A DNA stretch of 64,000 nt from CAVRAZ01 sp963719135 (lineage in GTDB: Bacteria > Pseudomonadota > Gammaproteobacteria > DSM-19610). The position numbers and the translations under genes are program-made. The stretch is taken from NCBI GenBank assembly GCA_963719135.1, contig CAVRAZ010000007.1:62001-126000 (forward strand), given 5' to 3'. Positions 9,131 through 17,907 of the stretch are shown piece by piece. The notes below the pieces were generated by a model. It was not told the DNA's origin and searched no databases. It saw only the letters and a program-made list of their open reading frames with translations. How positions within the stretch are numbered: position 1 is the stretch's first letter; each line of letters begins with the position of its first letter.

Positions 9131-9655
9131 AGGTAGGTTTCCAGCTCCCGCGTCAATACGCCGCGCGCTTCCATCAGCATTTCGCAGACGTCGCGCGCCG
9201 CGCCGCGGCCGCCGCCGCGCGGCGTCTGCCAGTGCGCATGCCGCACCACCCAGGGGTGTGCATCCTGTACGGCGATGGCCAGACCCACCCGGCGCATGAC
9301 CGGCAGATCGACGACATCGTCTCCGACATAGGCGACCTGCTCGGGCGTCAGGCGCGTTTTTTCCATCAGTTCGGCGAACGCGCTCAATTTGTCGTGCTGC
9401 CCCTGGTAGACCAGCTCGGGCGAAATGCCGAGATTGCGGATGCGGTGTTCGACCACCTGCGACGTTCCGTCCGGTAATGATGGCACAGCGCACGCCGCAG
9501 TTCTGCAGCATCTTGATGCCGTGGCCGTCGCGCGAATGAAACGCCTTGTATTCCTGGCCGTCGTCGCCGAGGAAAAGACTGCCGTCGGTGAGGACGCCGT
9601 CGACGTCGAAGATCAGCAGTTCGATGCGCGCCGCGCGCTCCAGTATGTCTTGCAT
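9127..9655 (-). pseudogene. kdsC: KDO-8-phosphate phosphatase KdsC, interrupted by a +1 frameshift
   Basis: The N-terminal half starts at the ATG at 9655 (MQDILERAARIELLIF), has the HAD nucleophile motif DVDGVLTDG and reads to AIITGR. The rest (TSQVVEHRIRNLGI through AYVGDDVVDLPVM to the C-terminus) continues in another frame. Removing one base of the TT at 9465-9466 joins the halves into about 175 residues, the normal KdsC length. The enzyme releases phosphate from KDO-8-P in LPS core synthesis. Everything else is intact, and neighbours lptC and kdsD fit normal spacing, so a sequencing error is as likely as a real lesion. Confidence 0.88.
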
Positions 9656-9669
9656 GAGCAGGCCGGTTC

Positions 9670-10641
9670 CTATACCACGCCGGCGCGCAGCAGATCGTGC
9701 ATGTTCAGCGCACCGAGCAGTTGTTTGTTGCCGTCCACCACCAGCAGGGCGCTGAACTTGCCGTTTTCCATGATCTGCAGGGCTTCCGCCGCTAGCAGAC
9801 CGGGCTTGATCAGCGTGCAGTTGCGGGTCATGACCGAGTCGATCGCGGTCTTGTGCATGTCGCACCCGGTATCCACCGCGCGCCGCAGGTCGCCGTCGGT
9901 GAAGATGCCCACCACGCGGTTGTCCTCGTCGACGATCGCAGTCGCTCCGAGGCCCTTGCGGGTCACCTCGAGCAGGGCGTCGCCCAACAGCGTGCCGGAT
10001 CGGACGCGCGGCGTCTCATCGCCGGTGTGCATGAGGTCGTCGATCAGCAGCAGCAACCGCCGGCCCAGCCGGCCGCCGGGGTGCGAGCGGGCGAAATCGT
10101 CGGCCGTGAACCCGCGCGTTTCCAACAGGGCGATCGCCAGGGCGTCGCCCATGGCCAGCGCGGCCGTCGTGCTTGCGGTCGGCGCCAGGTCCAGCGGACA
10201 GGCTTCCTTGGCGACGCTGACGTCGATGTTGACCGACGCGGCGCGCGCCAGCGCCGAACGTGGATTGCCGGTCAGCGTGACGAGCGGCACGTCGAGGCGC
10301 TTGATCAGCGGCAGGATGGTGAGTATCTCGTCGGTCTCGCCCGAGTTCGACAGCGCCAGCACGACGTCCTTGTGGGTAATCATGCCCAGGTCGCCGTGGC
10401 TGGCCTCGCCGGGGTGGACAAAGAACGCCGGCGTGCCGGTGCTGGCGAGCGTTGCGGCGATCTTGCCGCCGATGTGACCTGATTTGCCCATCCCGAGGAC
10501 CACCACGCGGCCCTCGCATTCGAGCATGAAGTGACAGGCGCGGACGAAATCGTCGTTGATACGGTCCTTGAGCGCGACGACTGCTGCGGATTCCGTATCC
10601 AGTACCGCCGTTGCGAGGGATTTCAGGTTGTTGTCATTCAT
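9670..10641 (-). CDS. kdsD: Arabinose-5-phosphate isomerase KdsD
   Basis: 323 residues. An N-terminal SIS domain (VVVLGMGKSGHIGGK, then LALSNSGETDEI) is followed by two CBS domains in the C-terminal third (MTRNCTLIKPG to the end). It converts ribulose-5-phosphate to arabinose-5-phosphate, the first step of KDO synthesis. It lies 14 bases upstream of kdsC and 42 downstream of the exchanger gene. Confidence 0.97.
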   Translation of the reverse strand: MNDNNLKSLATAVLDTESAAVVALKDRINDDFVRACHFMLECEGRVVVLGMGKSGHIGGKIAATLASTGTPAFFVHPGEASHGDLGMITHKDVVLALSNSGETDEILTILPLIKRLDVPLVTLTGNPRSALARAASVNIDVSVAKEACPLDLAPTASTTAALAMGDALAIALLETRGFTADDFARSHPGGRLGRRLLLLIDDLMHTGDETPRVRSGTLLGDALLEVTRKGLGATAIVDEDNRVVGIFTDGDLRRAVDTGCDMHKTAIDSVMTRNCTLIKPGLLAAEALQIMENGKFSALLVVDGNKQLLGALNMHDLLRAGVV

Positions 10642-10683
10642 GTCCGTGCCGGTCGCTGCAGAGGTTGGTGCGCGGGTGTCCGG

Positions 10684-11655
10684 TCATGCGCGAGCCGAGA
10701 AGTATAACAGGGTCTGATAGGTGCCGTAGCCGGCCAGCATCACCGACGCTTCGATCCGGTTGATGCGTCCTGGGCGGAGCAGACCGCGTGCGGCAAGGGC
10801 CAGCAGGAGGGTCATGGCGATCATCACCGGGATATCGCGCGACAGCACGCCCGGATCGACCGGCCCCGGACTGATCAAGCCCGGCAGACCGAGTACGCCG
10901 AGCAGGTTGAACATGTTCGAGCCGATGATGTTGCCGACGGCGATGTCCGCTTCGCGCTTCAGCGCCGCGGCGATCGACGTGGCGAGTTCGGGGAGACTGG
11001 TGCCGACCGCAACGATGGTCAGGCCGACCATCAGATTGCTCACGCCCAGGTCGGTGGCGATGGCGGCGGCGCCCCAGACCAGCAGGCGCGATCCGCCCAG
11101 CAGCACGGCGAGACCGGCGACCAGCAGCGACAGCGCCCGCGCGTTGGACAGGTTCCCCGGTATTTCCGCGGCATATTCGACCGTCATCGGGTCCGGCGCG
11201 CGGCGCGTGTTCAGGCCCAGCCGGATGGTCCAGACAACGAGCGCGGCCAGGCCGGCCAGCAGCAGTGCGCCATCGAGCCGGCCAAGCGAGCCGTCGATGA
11301 ACAGCGTCCAGGACAGGAGCGTGATGACCAGCAGCACCGGCAACTCGCGCCTGATGGTGCCCGAGGCGATGTCGAGCGGCCGGATCAGTGCCGTCGCGCC
11401 GAGCACCAGCCCGATATTGGCAATATTGGAGCCGATGGCGTTGCCGATCGCCAGACCCGGTTTGCCCTCGGCGGCGGCCAGCGCGGAAATCATCATTTCG
11501 GGCGCGGAGGTGCCGAAGCCGACGACGGTCAGTCCGACCAGCAGCGGCGAGACGCCGAGATTGCGTGCGATGGCGGCGGCGCCGATCACGAACCGGTCGG
11601 CGCCCCACATCAGAAGTACAAGGCCGGCGGCGACGGCGCTGATTTCCATCCACAT
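10684..11655 (-). CDS. yrbG: Calcium/sodium antiporter (YrbG/CaxA family)
   Basis: 323 residues, very hydrophobic, with about ten membrane spans and the two inverted alpha repeats of the CaCA superfamily: VGFGTSAPEMMIS with IGSNIANIG in the first half, and VAVGTSLPELATS with IGSNMFNLLG in the second. It should exchange Ca2+ for Na+ across the inner membrane. The position upstream of kdsD and divergent from mla is the same as yrbG in Escherichia coli. The second in-frame ATG two codons in is an equally possible start. Confidence 0.95.
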   Translation of the reverse strand: MWMEISAVAAGLVLLMWGADRFVIGAAAIARNLGVSPLLVGLTVVGFGTSAPEMMISALAAAEGKPGLAIGNAIGSNIANIGLVLGATALIRPLDIASGTIRRELPVLLVITLLSWTLFIDGSLGRLDGALLLAGLAALVVWTIRLGLNTRRAPDPMTVEYAAEIPGNLSNARALSLLVAGLAVLLGGSRLLVWGAAAIATDLGVSNLMVGLTIVAVGTSLPELATSIAAALKREADIAVGNIIGSNMFNLLGVLGLPGLISPGPVDPGVLSRDIPVMIAMTLLLALAARGLLRPGRINRIEASVMLAGYGTYQTLLYFSARA

Positions 11656-11757
11656 AGGCGGCCTATGGTAGCCGTTCGTGGTAATCCCCGAAAGTCAGCC
11701 GCTTGTCGCCGTCGCGAGACGGTGTGTTCCGCCCGCGGCTCTGGTATCGTGGCGGCC

Positions 11758-11941
11758 ATGGCCGATATCATTCCTTTCCGAAAACCCAAGGCGTCGGACG
11801 TGCACAAGGGGTCGACGCTGTGCCGCCGCGGGTTTCACAAATGGGTGGTGGTGGCAAGACCGTTCGAACGTCAAGCGCGGCAAGCTGGTCACATGCTACC
11901 GCTGCGAACGTTGCGGAATCGAGAAATCCCGGTCCGAATGA
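11758..11941 (+). pseudogene. Small Cys-rich (zinc-ribbon-like) protein, apparently frameshifted
   Basis: From the ATG at 11758 one frame reads MADIIPFRKPKASDVHKG, then STLCRRGFHKWVVV. The continuation DRSNVKRGKLVTCYRCERCG and a short IEKSRSE tail are in another frame, ending at 11941. Dropping one G in the GTGGTGGTGG run near 11853 gives one protein of about 60 residues with a CYRCERC knuckle. The merged sequence looks like a small conserved protein with a Cys-x2-Cys ribbon; function unknown. Both halves have protein-like composition, so I favour one gene broken by a +1 indel. Confidence 0.6.
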
Positions 11942-12037
11942 ACGCCGCCGCGTGCGGGCGCGCGCCGGGCCGGACGAACAAGGGTGACGGGCGAAGGCTG
12001 CGCCGGCGGGTCCAGCGGCGACAATAACAACACACGC

Positions 12038-12883
12038 ATGGAAAACGGGAACCTTTCATCGAATTCGGACGCACGCGAACCGCCGCTGGTCAAGGTTCGC
12101 GGGCTGCGTTTCTTTCGCGGCGAGCGCGCCATCTTCGACGGCATCGATCTGGACATCCAGCGTGGTCGCGTGACCGCCATCATGGGGCCGAGCGGCACCG
12201 GCAAGACAACGCTCCTGAAACTGATCGGCGGACAGTTGCATCCCGACGCCGGCACCATCGAGGTCGACGGCGAAAATGTCCCGGAGCTGGGGCGCGCCGA
12301 TCTGTACCGCCTGCGCAAGCGCATGGGCATGCTGTTCCAGTCCGGCGCGCTGCTCACCGATTTCAGCGTCTTCGACAACGTCGCGTTTCCCCTGCGCGAA
12401 CACACCCGGCTGTCGGAAGACATGATCCGCGATCTGGTGCTGATCAAACTCAACGCCGTGGGGCTGCGCGGCGCGCGCGATCTGAGTCCGAGCGAGTTGT
12501 CCGGCGGCATGGCCCGCCGCGTCGCGCTGGCGCGCGCCATGGCGCTGGACCCGATGATGATCATGTACGACGAACCCTTCACCGGGCAGGACCCGATTTC
12601 GATGGGGATCCTGGTGCAACTGATCCGCTCCGTGAACGACGCCCTGGGTTTGACCAGCATCGTCGTGTCGCACGATGTCAAGGAGACCGCCGCCATTTCC
12701 GATTACGTCTACCTCATTTCGGAGGGCAGTGTGGTCGAACACGGCACGCCGGAGGCGCTGGACCGGTCCGCGTCCGCTTGGGTGCGCCAGTTCATGCAGG
12801 GGCTGCCCAACGGCCCGGTGCCGTTTCACTATCCCGCGCCTTCGTTTCACGATGATCTGCTGCTCGGGGAGGCGCGGGAATGA
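12038..12883 (+). CDS. mlaF: Phospholipid ABC transporter ATP-binding protein MlaF
   Basis: 281 residues from the ATG at 12038 (a GTG at 11984 is the longer alternative). Walker A GPSGTGKTT, signature LSGGMARR, Walker B MIMYDEPFTG and switch SHDVKE are all present. MlaF powers the MlaFEDB complex that moves phospholipids between the inner membrane and the periplasm to maintain outer-membrane asymmetry. Its stop overlaps the mlaE start by four bases. Confidence 0.96.
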   Translation: MENGNLSSNSDAREPPLVKVRGLRFFRGERAIFDGIDLDIQRGRVTAIMGPSGTGKTTLLKLIGGQLHPDAGTIEVDGENVPELGRADLYRLRKRMGMLFQSGALLTDFSVFDNVAFPLREHTRLSEDMIRDLVLIKLNAVGLRGARDLSPSELSGGMARRVALARAMALDPMMIMYDEPFTGQDPISMGILVQLIRSVNDALGLTSIVVSHDVKETAAISDYVYLISEGSVVEHGTPEALDRSASAWVRQFMQGLPNGPVPFHYPAPSFHDDLLLGEARE

Positions 12884-13662
12884 TGGGTCTCGTGCAGGCG
12901 CTCGGCCGCAGGGGCGTCGGCTTCTTTACCAAGCTCGGCCGCGCCCACCTGTTCCTGCTGAAGACACTGCGGGGCATTCCGCACGTGCTGCGGCGTCCTC
13001 CGCTGCTGATCGCCCAACTCGACTCGCTGGGCGTATTGTCGCTGCTGATCATCGTGGTGTCGGGCCTGTTCGTCGGCATGGTGCTGGCGCTGCAGGGATA
13101 CAACACGCTGGTCGACTTCGGCGCGGAGGAGTCGCTGGGTGTGGCCGTGGCGCTGTCGATCGTGCGCGAACTCGGTCCGGTGGTCACGGCACTACTGTTC
13201 GCCGGGCGCGCCGGTTCGGCGCTGACGGCGGAAATCGGCCTGATGAAGGCCACCGAGCAATTGTCGGGCATGGAAATGATGGCGGTCGACCCGATCCACC
13301 GCATCGTCGCGCCGCGCTTTCTGGCCGGGTTCATTTCCATGCCGCTGCTGGCCGCGATCTTCAGCGCGGTGGGTGTCTACGGCGGTTACTTCGTCGGTGT
13401 CGGTCTGCTGGGCGTGGACGATGGCGCCTTCTGGTCGCAGATGCAGGCCAAGGTGGATCTGTACGACGACATTTTCAACGGGGTGATCAAGAGCCTGGTG
13501 TTCGGGTTCGTGGTCACCTGGATTGCGGTGTTCGAAGGTTATGACGCGACACCAACGTCGGAAGGGGTGAGCCGGGCCACCACCCGCACGGTCGTGCATT
13601 CATCGCTCGCGGTGCTGGGGCTGGATTTCGTGCTGACTGCGTTGATGTTCGGAGAGGTTTGA
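12880..13662 (+). CDS. mlaE: Phospholipid ABC transporter permease MlaE
   Basis: 260 residues, MlaE/YrbE permease family. The N-terminal amphipathic helix, the VVSGLFVGMVLALQGY segment, the ELGPVVTALLFAGRAGSA loop and the EIGLMKATEQ coupling region are all recognisable, with about five membrane segments. It forms the dimeric channel of the Mla complex. Confidence 0.96.
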   Translation: MMGLVQALGRRGVGFFTKLGRAHLFLLKTLRGIPHVLRRPPLLIAQLDSLGVLSLLIIVVSGLFVGMVLALQGYNTLVDFGAEESLGVAVALSIVRELGPVVTALLFAGRAGSALTAEIGLMKATEQLSGMEMMAVDPIHRIVAPRFLAGFISMPLLAAIFSAVGVYGGYFVGVGLLGVDDGAFWSQMQAKVDLYDDIFNGVIKSLVFGFVVTWIAVFEGYDATPTSEGVSRATTRTVVHSSLAVLGLDFVLTALMFGEV

Positions 13663-13664
13663 AG

Positions 13665-14132
13665 ATGAAACAAAGCAAAGCGCTGGAACTCGTGGTCGGA
13701 CTGTTCATAGCCGCCGGACTGGGCGCGCTGTTGGTGCTGGCAATGCAGGTGAGCAACCTCACCCGGCTGCATCCGGACAACGGCTATCGGGTCACGGCGC
13801 GCTTCAACAACATCGGCGGCCTCAAGGTGCGTTCGCCGGTTTCGGTGGCCGGTGTCAAGGTCGGACGGGTCGCCGACATCGATTACGACAGCGACCGCTA
13901 CGAGGCGCTGGTGACGATGCAGATCGACGGCAAGTACGACAAGTTTCCCGACGACACGTCGGCGAGCATTTTCACCGCGGGTCTGCTGGGCGAGCAGTAC
14001 GTCTCGCTGGAGCCCGGCGGGTCCACCGAATATCTGAAGGACGGATCGAACATCGACATTACCCAGTCGGCCCTGGTCCTGGAGCAACTGATCAGCAAAT
14101 TCCTGTTCGACAAGGCCTCGGAGGCGAAGTGA
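13665..14132 (+). CDS. mlaD: Outer-membrane lipid asymmetry substrate-binding protein MlaD
   Basis: 155 residues from the ATG at 13665 (an in-frame TTG lies two codons earlier). One N-terminal membrane anchor (LVVGLFIAAGLGALLVLA) is followed by an MCE domain with GGLKVRSPVSVAGVKVG. The hydrophobic pore region SASIFTAGLLGEQYVSLEPGG is present. It forms the hexameric lipid tunnel on MlaE. Its stop overlaps the mlaB start directly, leaving no room for mlaC. Confidence 0.95.
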   Translation: MKQSKALELVVGLFIAAGLGALLVLAMQVSNLTRLHPDNGYRVTARFNNIGGLKVRSPVSVAGVKVGRVADIDYDSDRYEALVTMQIDGKYDKFPDDTSASIFTAGLLGEQYVSLEPGGSTEYLKDGSNIDITQSALVLEQLISKFLFDKASEAK

Positions 14133-14437
14133 GCGGGACGGCGCTGACTGGAAACTGGGATACGCAGCCCCTGAGCGGCGTTCTGGACCTGTCCACCGTC
14201 CCGGCTGCGCTCGACGCGGTGCGGTCGGCGCTGGACCGAACCGGCGCGCTGGTGGTCGATCTCGCCGGGGTGGAGCGCGCCGACAGCGCCGGACTCGCGT
14301 TGCTGGTCGCCTGTCTGCGCGAGGCGGCCGACCGCCATGCGGCGCTGCGTTTTCGGAATCTGCCGGCCGACATGCTGAAAATCGCCAATGTCACCGGTCT
14401 CGATGCCGTGCTCGCGCCGTACGAAGTCGACGGATGA
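14129..14437 (+). CDS. mlaB: STAS-domain protein MlaB
   Basis: 102 residues from a GTG start overlapping the mlaD stop by four bases. It is a lone STAS domain with the core VDLAGVERADSAGLALLV; in this family the conserved SAG serine/loop binds MlaF and is needed for transporter assembly. Normally mlaC lies between mlaD and mlaB, but here it is missing. Confidence 0.92.
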   Translation: MSGTALTGNWDTQPLSGVLDLSTVPAALDAVRSALDRTGALVVDLAGVERADSAGLALLVACLREAADRHAALRFRNLPADMLKIANVTGLDAVLAPYEVDG

Positions 14438-14588
14438 TCCCGGTCGCAGGCGCGCCGGGCCTTTGCCCGTCCACCTGCCGGTTGCGCTTTGCCTGAGTGG
14501 GTTTCGCCTGTCCGCGCGCTTATCGCCGTGCCCTGGTTCGGGTATGATGGGCGCCTGTTCACAGTCAGCCACCCAGTCGCGTAACCTC

Positions 14589-14828
14589 ATGCAAGCAGAG
14601 CAGTTGAAGAACCTCATCAGGACCGCCGTCGGCGCCGTCGAAGTGACCGTGCAGGGCGACGGCGATCATTTCGAAGCTACCGTTGTCAGCCCGGCATTCG
14701 AAGGCAAGACCATGGTGCAGCAGCATCAAATGGTCTACGCCGCGCTCGGCACGCTCATGCAGAAGGAAATTCACGCGCTCGCACTGCGCACCTACACGCC
14801 GGACCAGTGGTCCAGGCGTATCCAGTGA
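14589..14828 (+). CDS. ibaG: BolA family protein IbaG
   Basis: 79 residues, BolA fold. The tail (ALGTLMQKEIHALALRTYTP then DQW) matches the IbaG/YrbA type rather than BolA itself. IbaG works with monothiol glutaredoxins in iron-sulfur handling and acid stress. The ATG at 14589 was chosen since the long upstream frame crosses mlaB. murA normally follows; here hisG begins within 30 bases. Confidence 0.92.
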   Translation: MQAEQLKNLIRTAVGAVEVTVQGDGDHFEATVVSPAFEGKTMVQQHQMVYAALGTLMQKEIHALALRTYTPDQWSRRIQ

Positions 14829-14856
14829 TGCCGGTTGTCCGGCGCGGAACCGGCGC

Positions 14857-15501
14857 GTGAGCGAACCGATCATGATCGCGTTGTCGAAAGGCCGGATCTT
14901 CAACGAGACGCTGCCGCTGCTCGCGCACGCCGGCGTCGTGCCGAACGACGATCCCGAAACCAGCCGCAAGCTGATTCTCGACACCAATGTCAGGGATGTG
15001 AAGCTGGTGATCATCCGCGCCTCCGACGTGCCGACCTACGTGCAGTACGGGGCGGCGGATCTCGGTGTGGCCGGCAAGGACGTATTGATGGAGCACGGCG
15101 GCGAGGGCGTGTACGAACCGCTGGACTTGGAGATCGCGCGCTGCCGGCTGATGGTCGCCGGCCGCGAGCCCGCGCCGGAGACGGCGGGAAGGCTGCGCAT
15201 CGCCACCAAGTACGTCAATAGCACGCGGCGCTATTACGCGGAGAAGGGCCAGCAGGTCGAAATCATCAAACTGTACGGCTCGATGGAACTGGCACCGCTG
15301 GTCGGACTGGCCGATCTGATCGTCGATGTCGTCGATACCGGCAACACGCTCAGGGCCAACGGGTTGCAACCGCTCGAGCGCATCGCCGACATCAGCTCGC
15401 GCCTGATCGTCAATCGCGCCTCCATGAAACGCAAGCACGCGCGCATCAAGGCGTTCATCGACCGCATGGCCGACGCGGTGCGGCAACGGCGGGCGGCCTG
15501 A
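14857..15501 (+). CDS. hisG: ATP phosphoribosyltransferase HisG, short form
   Basis: About 214 residues from a GTG at 14857 (VSEPIMIALSKGRIF) or 209 from the ATG at 14872; I prefer the GTG because SEP-type N-termini are common in relatives. It catalyses the first step of histidine synthesis. Motifs YGAADLGVAGKDVLMEHGG and IVDVVDTGNTLRANGL are present. It lacks the C-terminal regulatory domain of long HisG, so it should need HisZ, which is not in the window. Its stop overlaps hisD by one base. Confidence 0.94.
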   Translation: MSEPIMIALSKGRIFNETLPLLAHAGVVPNDDPETSRKLILDTNVRDVKLVIIRASDVPTYVQYGAADLGVAGKDVLMEHGGEGVYEPLDLEIARCRLMVAGREPAPETAGRLRIATKYVNSTRRYYAEKGQQVEIIKLYGSMELAPLVGLADLIVDVVDTGNTLRANGLQPLERIADISSRLIVNRASMKRKHARIKAFIDRMADAVRQRRAA

Positions 15502-16805
15502 TGATCGCGCTGCGCCGCCTCGACAGCGCCGACGCGGATTTCCATTTGCGGCTCGACGCGCTGCTGGCCTGGGAACAGGTTTCCGACGCGCAGGTCGAAC
15601 AGACCGTGCGCGCGATTATCCAGGACATCCGCGCGCGCGGCGACGCGGCGCTGGTGGAATACACCAACCGCTTCGACCGTTTGCAGGCGCGCAACATGGC
15701 CGATCTGGAAATCGCGCCGCAGCGCCTGAGCGCCGCGCTGCAGGCGATCCCCGCCGCTCAGCGCGCGGCGCTGGAGCGCGCGGCCGAACGCATCCGCGTC
15801 TATGCCGAACATCAGAAAATGCAGTCATGGGCATACACCGAGGCCGACGGCACCCTGCTCGGCCAGCAGGTGATGCCGCTGGACCGCGTCGGCCTGTATG
15901 TGCCGGGCGGCAAGGCCGCCTACCCGTCCTCGGTACTGATGAACGCGGTGCCGGCGAAAGTCGCCGGCGTCGCCGAACTGATCATGGTGGCGCCGACGCC
16001 CGGCGGCGCCGCCAGCGACCTGGTGCTGGCCGCGGCCGCGATCGCCGGTGTCGACCGCGTGTTCGCCGTCGGTGGCGCGCAGGCGGTCGCCGCGCTGGCC
16101 TACGGCACCGAAAGCGTGCCGCGCGTCGACAAGATCGTCGGTCCCGGCAACATCTACGTGGCGACCGCCAAGGGCATGGTGTTCGGCGCGACCGGCATCG
16201 ACATGATCGCCGGGCCGTCGGAAATACTGGTGATCTGCGACGGCGGCACCGATCCCGACTGGATCGCGATGGACCTGTTTTCGCAGGCCGAACACGACGA
16301 GGACGCGCAGGCGATTCTGATCAGTCCGGACGCGGCGTTCCTGGAGGCCGTGGCGCAGAGCATCGAACGGCTGCTGCCCGGCATGGAGCGCGCCGCGATC
16401 ATCCGCGCATCGCTGGAAAGCCGCGGCGCATTGATCCGCGCGCGCGATCTCGACGACGCGGTGGCGATCGCCAACCGGGTCGCACCCGAGCATCTGGAGT
16501 TGTCGGTGAAGGACCCGCAGCCGCTGGCCGCGTGCATCCGTCACGCCGGCGCGATCTTCATGGGGCGCTTCACTGCCGAGGCGCTGGGCGATTACTGCGC
16601 CGGCCCCAATCATGTGCTGCCGACTTCGCGCACGGCGCGCTTTTCGTCGCCGCTGGGCGTCTACGATTTCCAGAAACGCTCCAGCCTGATCTTCTGTTCG
16701 GAGTCGGGCGCGTCCGAGCTGGGGCGGACCGCCTCGCAACTCGCGCGCGGCGAGGGCTTCACCGCGCACGCGCGCTCGGCGGAATACCGCGTCAAGGGCG
16801 ATTGA
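15501..16805 (+). CDS. hisD: Histidinol dehydrogenase
   Basis: 434 residues, normal HisD length. It oxidises L-histidinol to L-histidine in two NAD-dependent, zinc-dependent steps. Conserved segments include GLYVPGGKAAYPSSVLMN, KIVGPGNIYVATAK, the zinc-site DLFSQAEHDE and GDYCAGPNHVLPT. It sits between hisG and hisC in a typical partial his operon; hisBHAFI must be elsewhere. Confidence 0.97.
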   Translation: MIALRRLDSADADFHLRLDALLAWEQVSDAQVEQTVRAIIQDIRARGDAALVEYTNRFDRLQARNMADLEIAPQRLSAALQAIPAAQRAALERAAERIRVYAEHQKMQSWAYTEADGTLLGQQVMPLDRVGLYVPGGKAAYPSSVLMNAVPAKVAGVAELIMVAPTPGGAASDLVLAAAAIAGVDRVFAVGGAQAVAALAYGTESVPRVDKIVGPGNIYVATAKGMVFGATGIDMIAGPSEILVICDGGTDPDWIAMDLFSQAEHDEDAQAILISPDAAFLEAVAQSIERLLPGMERAAIIRASLESRGALIRARDLDDAVAIANRVAPEHLELSVKDPQPLAACIRHAGAIFMGRFTAEALGDYCAGPNHVLPTSRTARFSSPLGVYDFQKRSSLIFCSESGASELGRTASQLARGEGFTAHARSAEYRVKGD

Positions 16806-16812
16806 CGCCGTC

Positions 16813-17907
16813 ATGTCCGCCTCGGTAAAACCGGAACAGATCATCCGCGAGGACATTCGCGCGCTGCGCGCCTACCCTGTCCCCGACCCCGGCAATTGCG
16901 TGAAACTCGATGCCATGGAAAATCCCTATCGCTGGCCCCCCGCACTGATCGACGACTGGCTCGCCGGTCTGCGCGATGTCGAAATCAATCGGTATCCCGA
17001 TCCCGGCGCCGCGCGCCTGATCGCGGCCTTGCGGCCGGCGATAGACATTCCCGATGACATGTCGGTGCTGCCCGGCAACGGTTCCGATGAACTGATCCAG
17101 ATGCTGGCGCTGGCAGTGGCGGCACCGGATCGCGTGGTAATGGCGCCCGAGCCGACGTTCGTGATGTACCGGATGCTCGCGCAGGTGACCGGCATGCGCT
17201 ACGTGGGCGTGCCCTTGACCGCAGATTTCGCGCTGGACCTGCCGGCGTTCGAGCGCGCCATCGATGAACACCGGCCGGTGCTGGTGTTTCTCGCCTATCC
17301 GAATAATCCGACCGGCAATCTGTTCGATGGCGCGGCGATCGAGCGGCTGATCCGGCGGACGCCGGGGCTGGTCGTCGTCGACGAAGCCTATGCGCCGTTC
17401 ACCGACGCAAGTTTCATGCGCCAGCTGGGCGAGTTCGACAACCTGCTCGTGCTGCGCACCCTTTCCAAGATGGGACTGGCCGGTTTGCGTCTGGGGCTGC
17501 TGGCCGGTCCGGCGGCCTGGCTCGACGAAATCGACAAGACCCGGCTGCCTTACAACATCAATGTGTTGACCCAGGCCAGCGTCGCGTTCGCGGCGCGCCA
17601 TTTGGATGTCCTGATGGCGCAGGCCGGGCGCATCCGCGAAGACCGCTCGACCTTGTATCGGTCGCTGGCGGCGCTGCCGGGTCTTGAGGTCTATGCCAGC
17701 GAGGCGAATTTCATCCTGTTCCGCACGCCGCCGGGCGCGGCCACGCCGCTGTTCGACGCTGTGCGGCGCCGGGGCGTGCTGATCAAGAACCTGTCGGGTG
17801 CCGGCGGCGCGCTGGCCGATTGCCTGCGGGTGACGGTCGGCACGCCGGATGAGAACCGGACGTTTCTGACGGCGCTGGCGCACGCCATCGAGGAGCTTGC
17901 GGCATGA
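16813..17907 (+). CDS. hisC: Histidinol-phosphate aminotransferase
   Basis: 364 residues, class I/II aminotransferase. The PLP-binding lysine is Lys219 in RTLSKMGLAGLRLG, with LPGNGSDELI and YPNNPTGN upstream. It converts imidazole-acetol phosphate to histidinol phosphate with glutamate. The next gene overlaps its stop by four bases. Confidence 0.96.
   Translation: MSASVKPEQIIREDIRALRAYPVPDPGNCVKLDAMENPYRWPPALIDDWLAGLRDVEINRYPDPGAARLIAALRPAIDIPDDMSVLPGNGSDELIQMLALAVAAPDRVVMAPEPTFVMYRMLAQVTGMRYVGVPLTADFALDLPAFERAIDEHRPVLVFLAYPNNPTGNLFDGAAIERLIRRTPGLVVVDEAYAPFTDASFMRQLGEFDNLLVLRTLSKMGLAGLRLGLLAGPAAWLDEIDKTRLPYNINVLTQASVAFAARHLDVLMAQAGRIREDRSTLYRSLAALPGLEVYASEANFILFRTPPGAATPLFDAVRRRGVLIKNLSGAGGALADCLRVTVGTPDENRTFLTALAHAIEELAA

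Noticed and set aside
8567..9865. One 432-residue fusion of KdsC and LptC
   Set aside because: The apparent fusion arises because the kdsC frameshift places the KdsC N-terminus in the LptC frame; the middle reads as shadow sequence.
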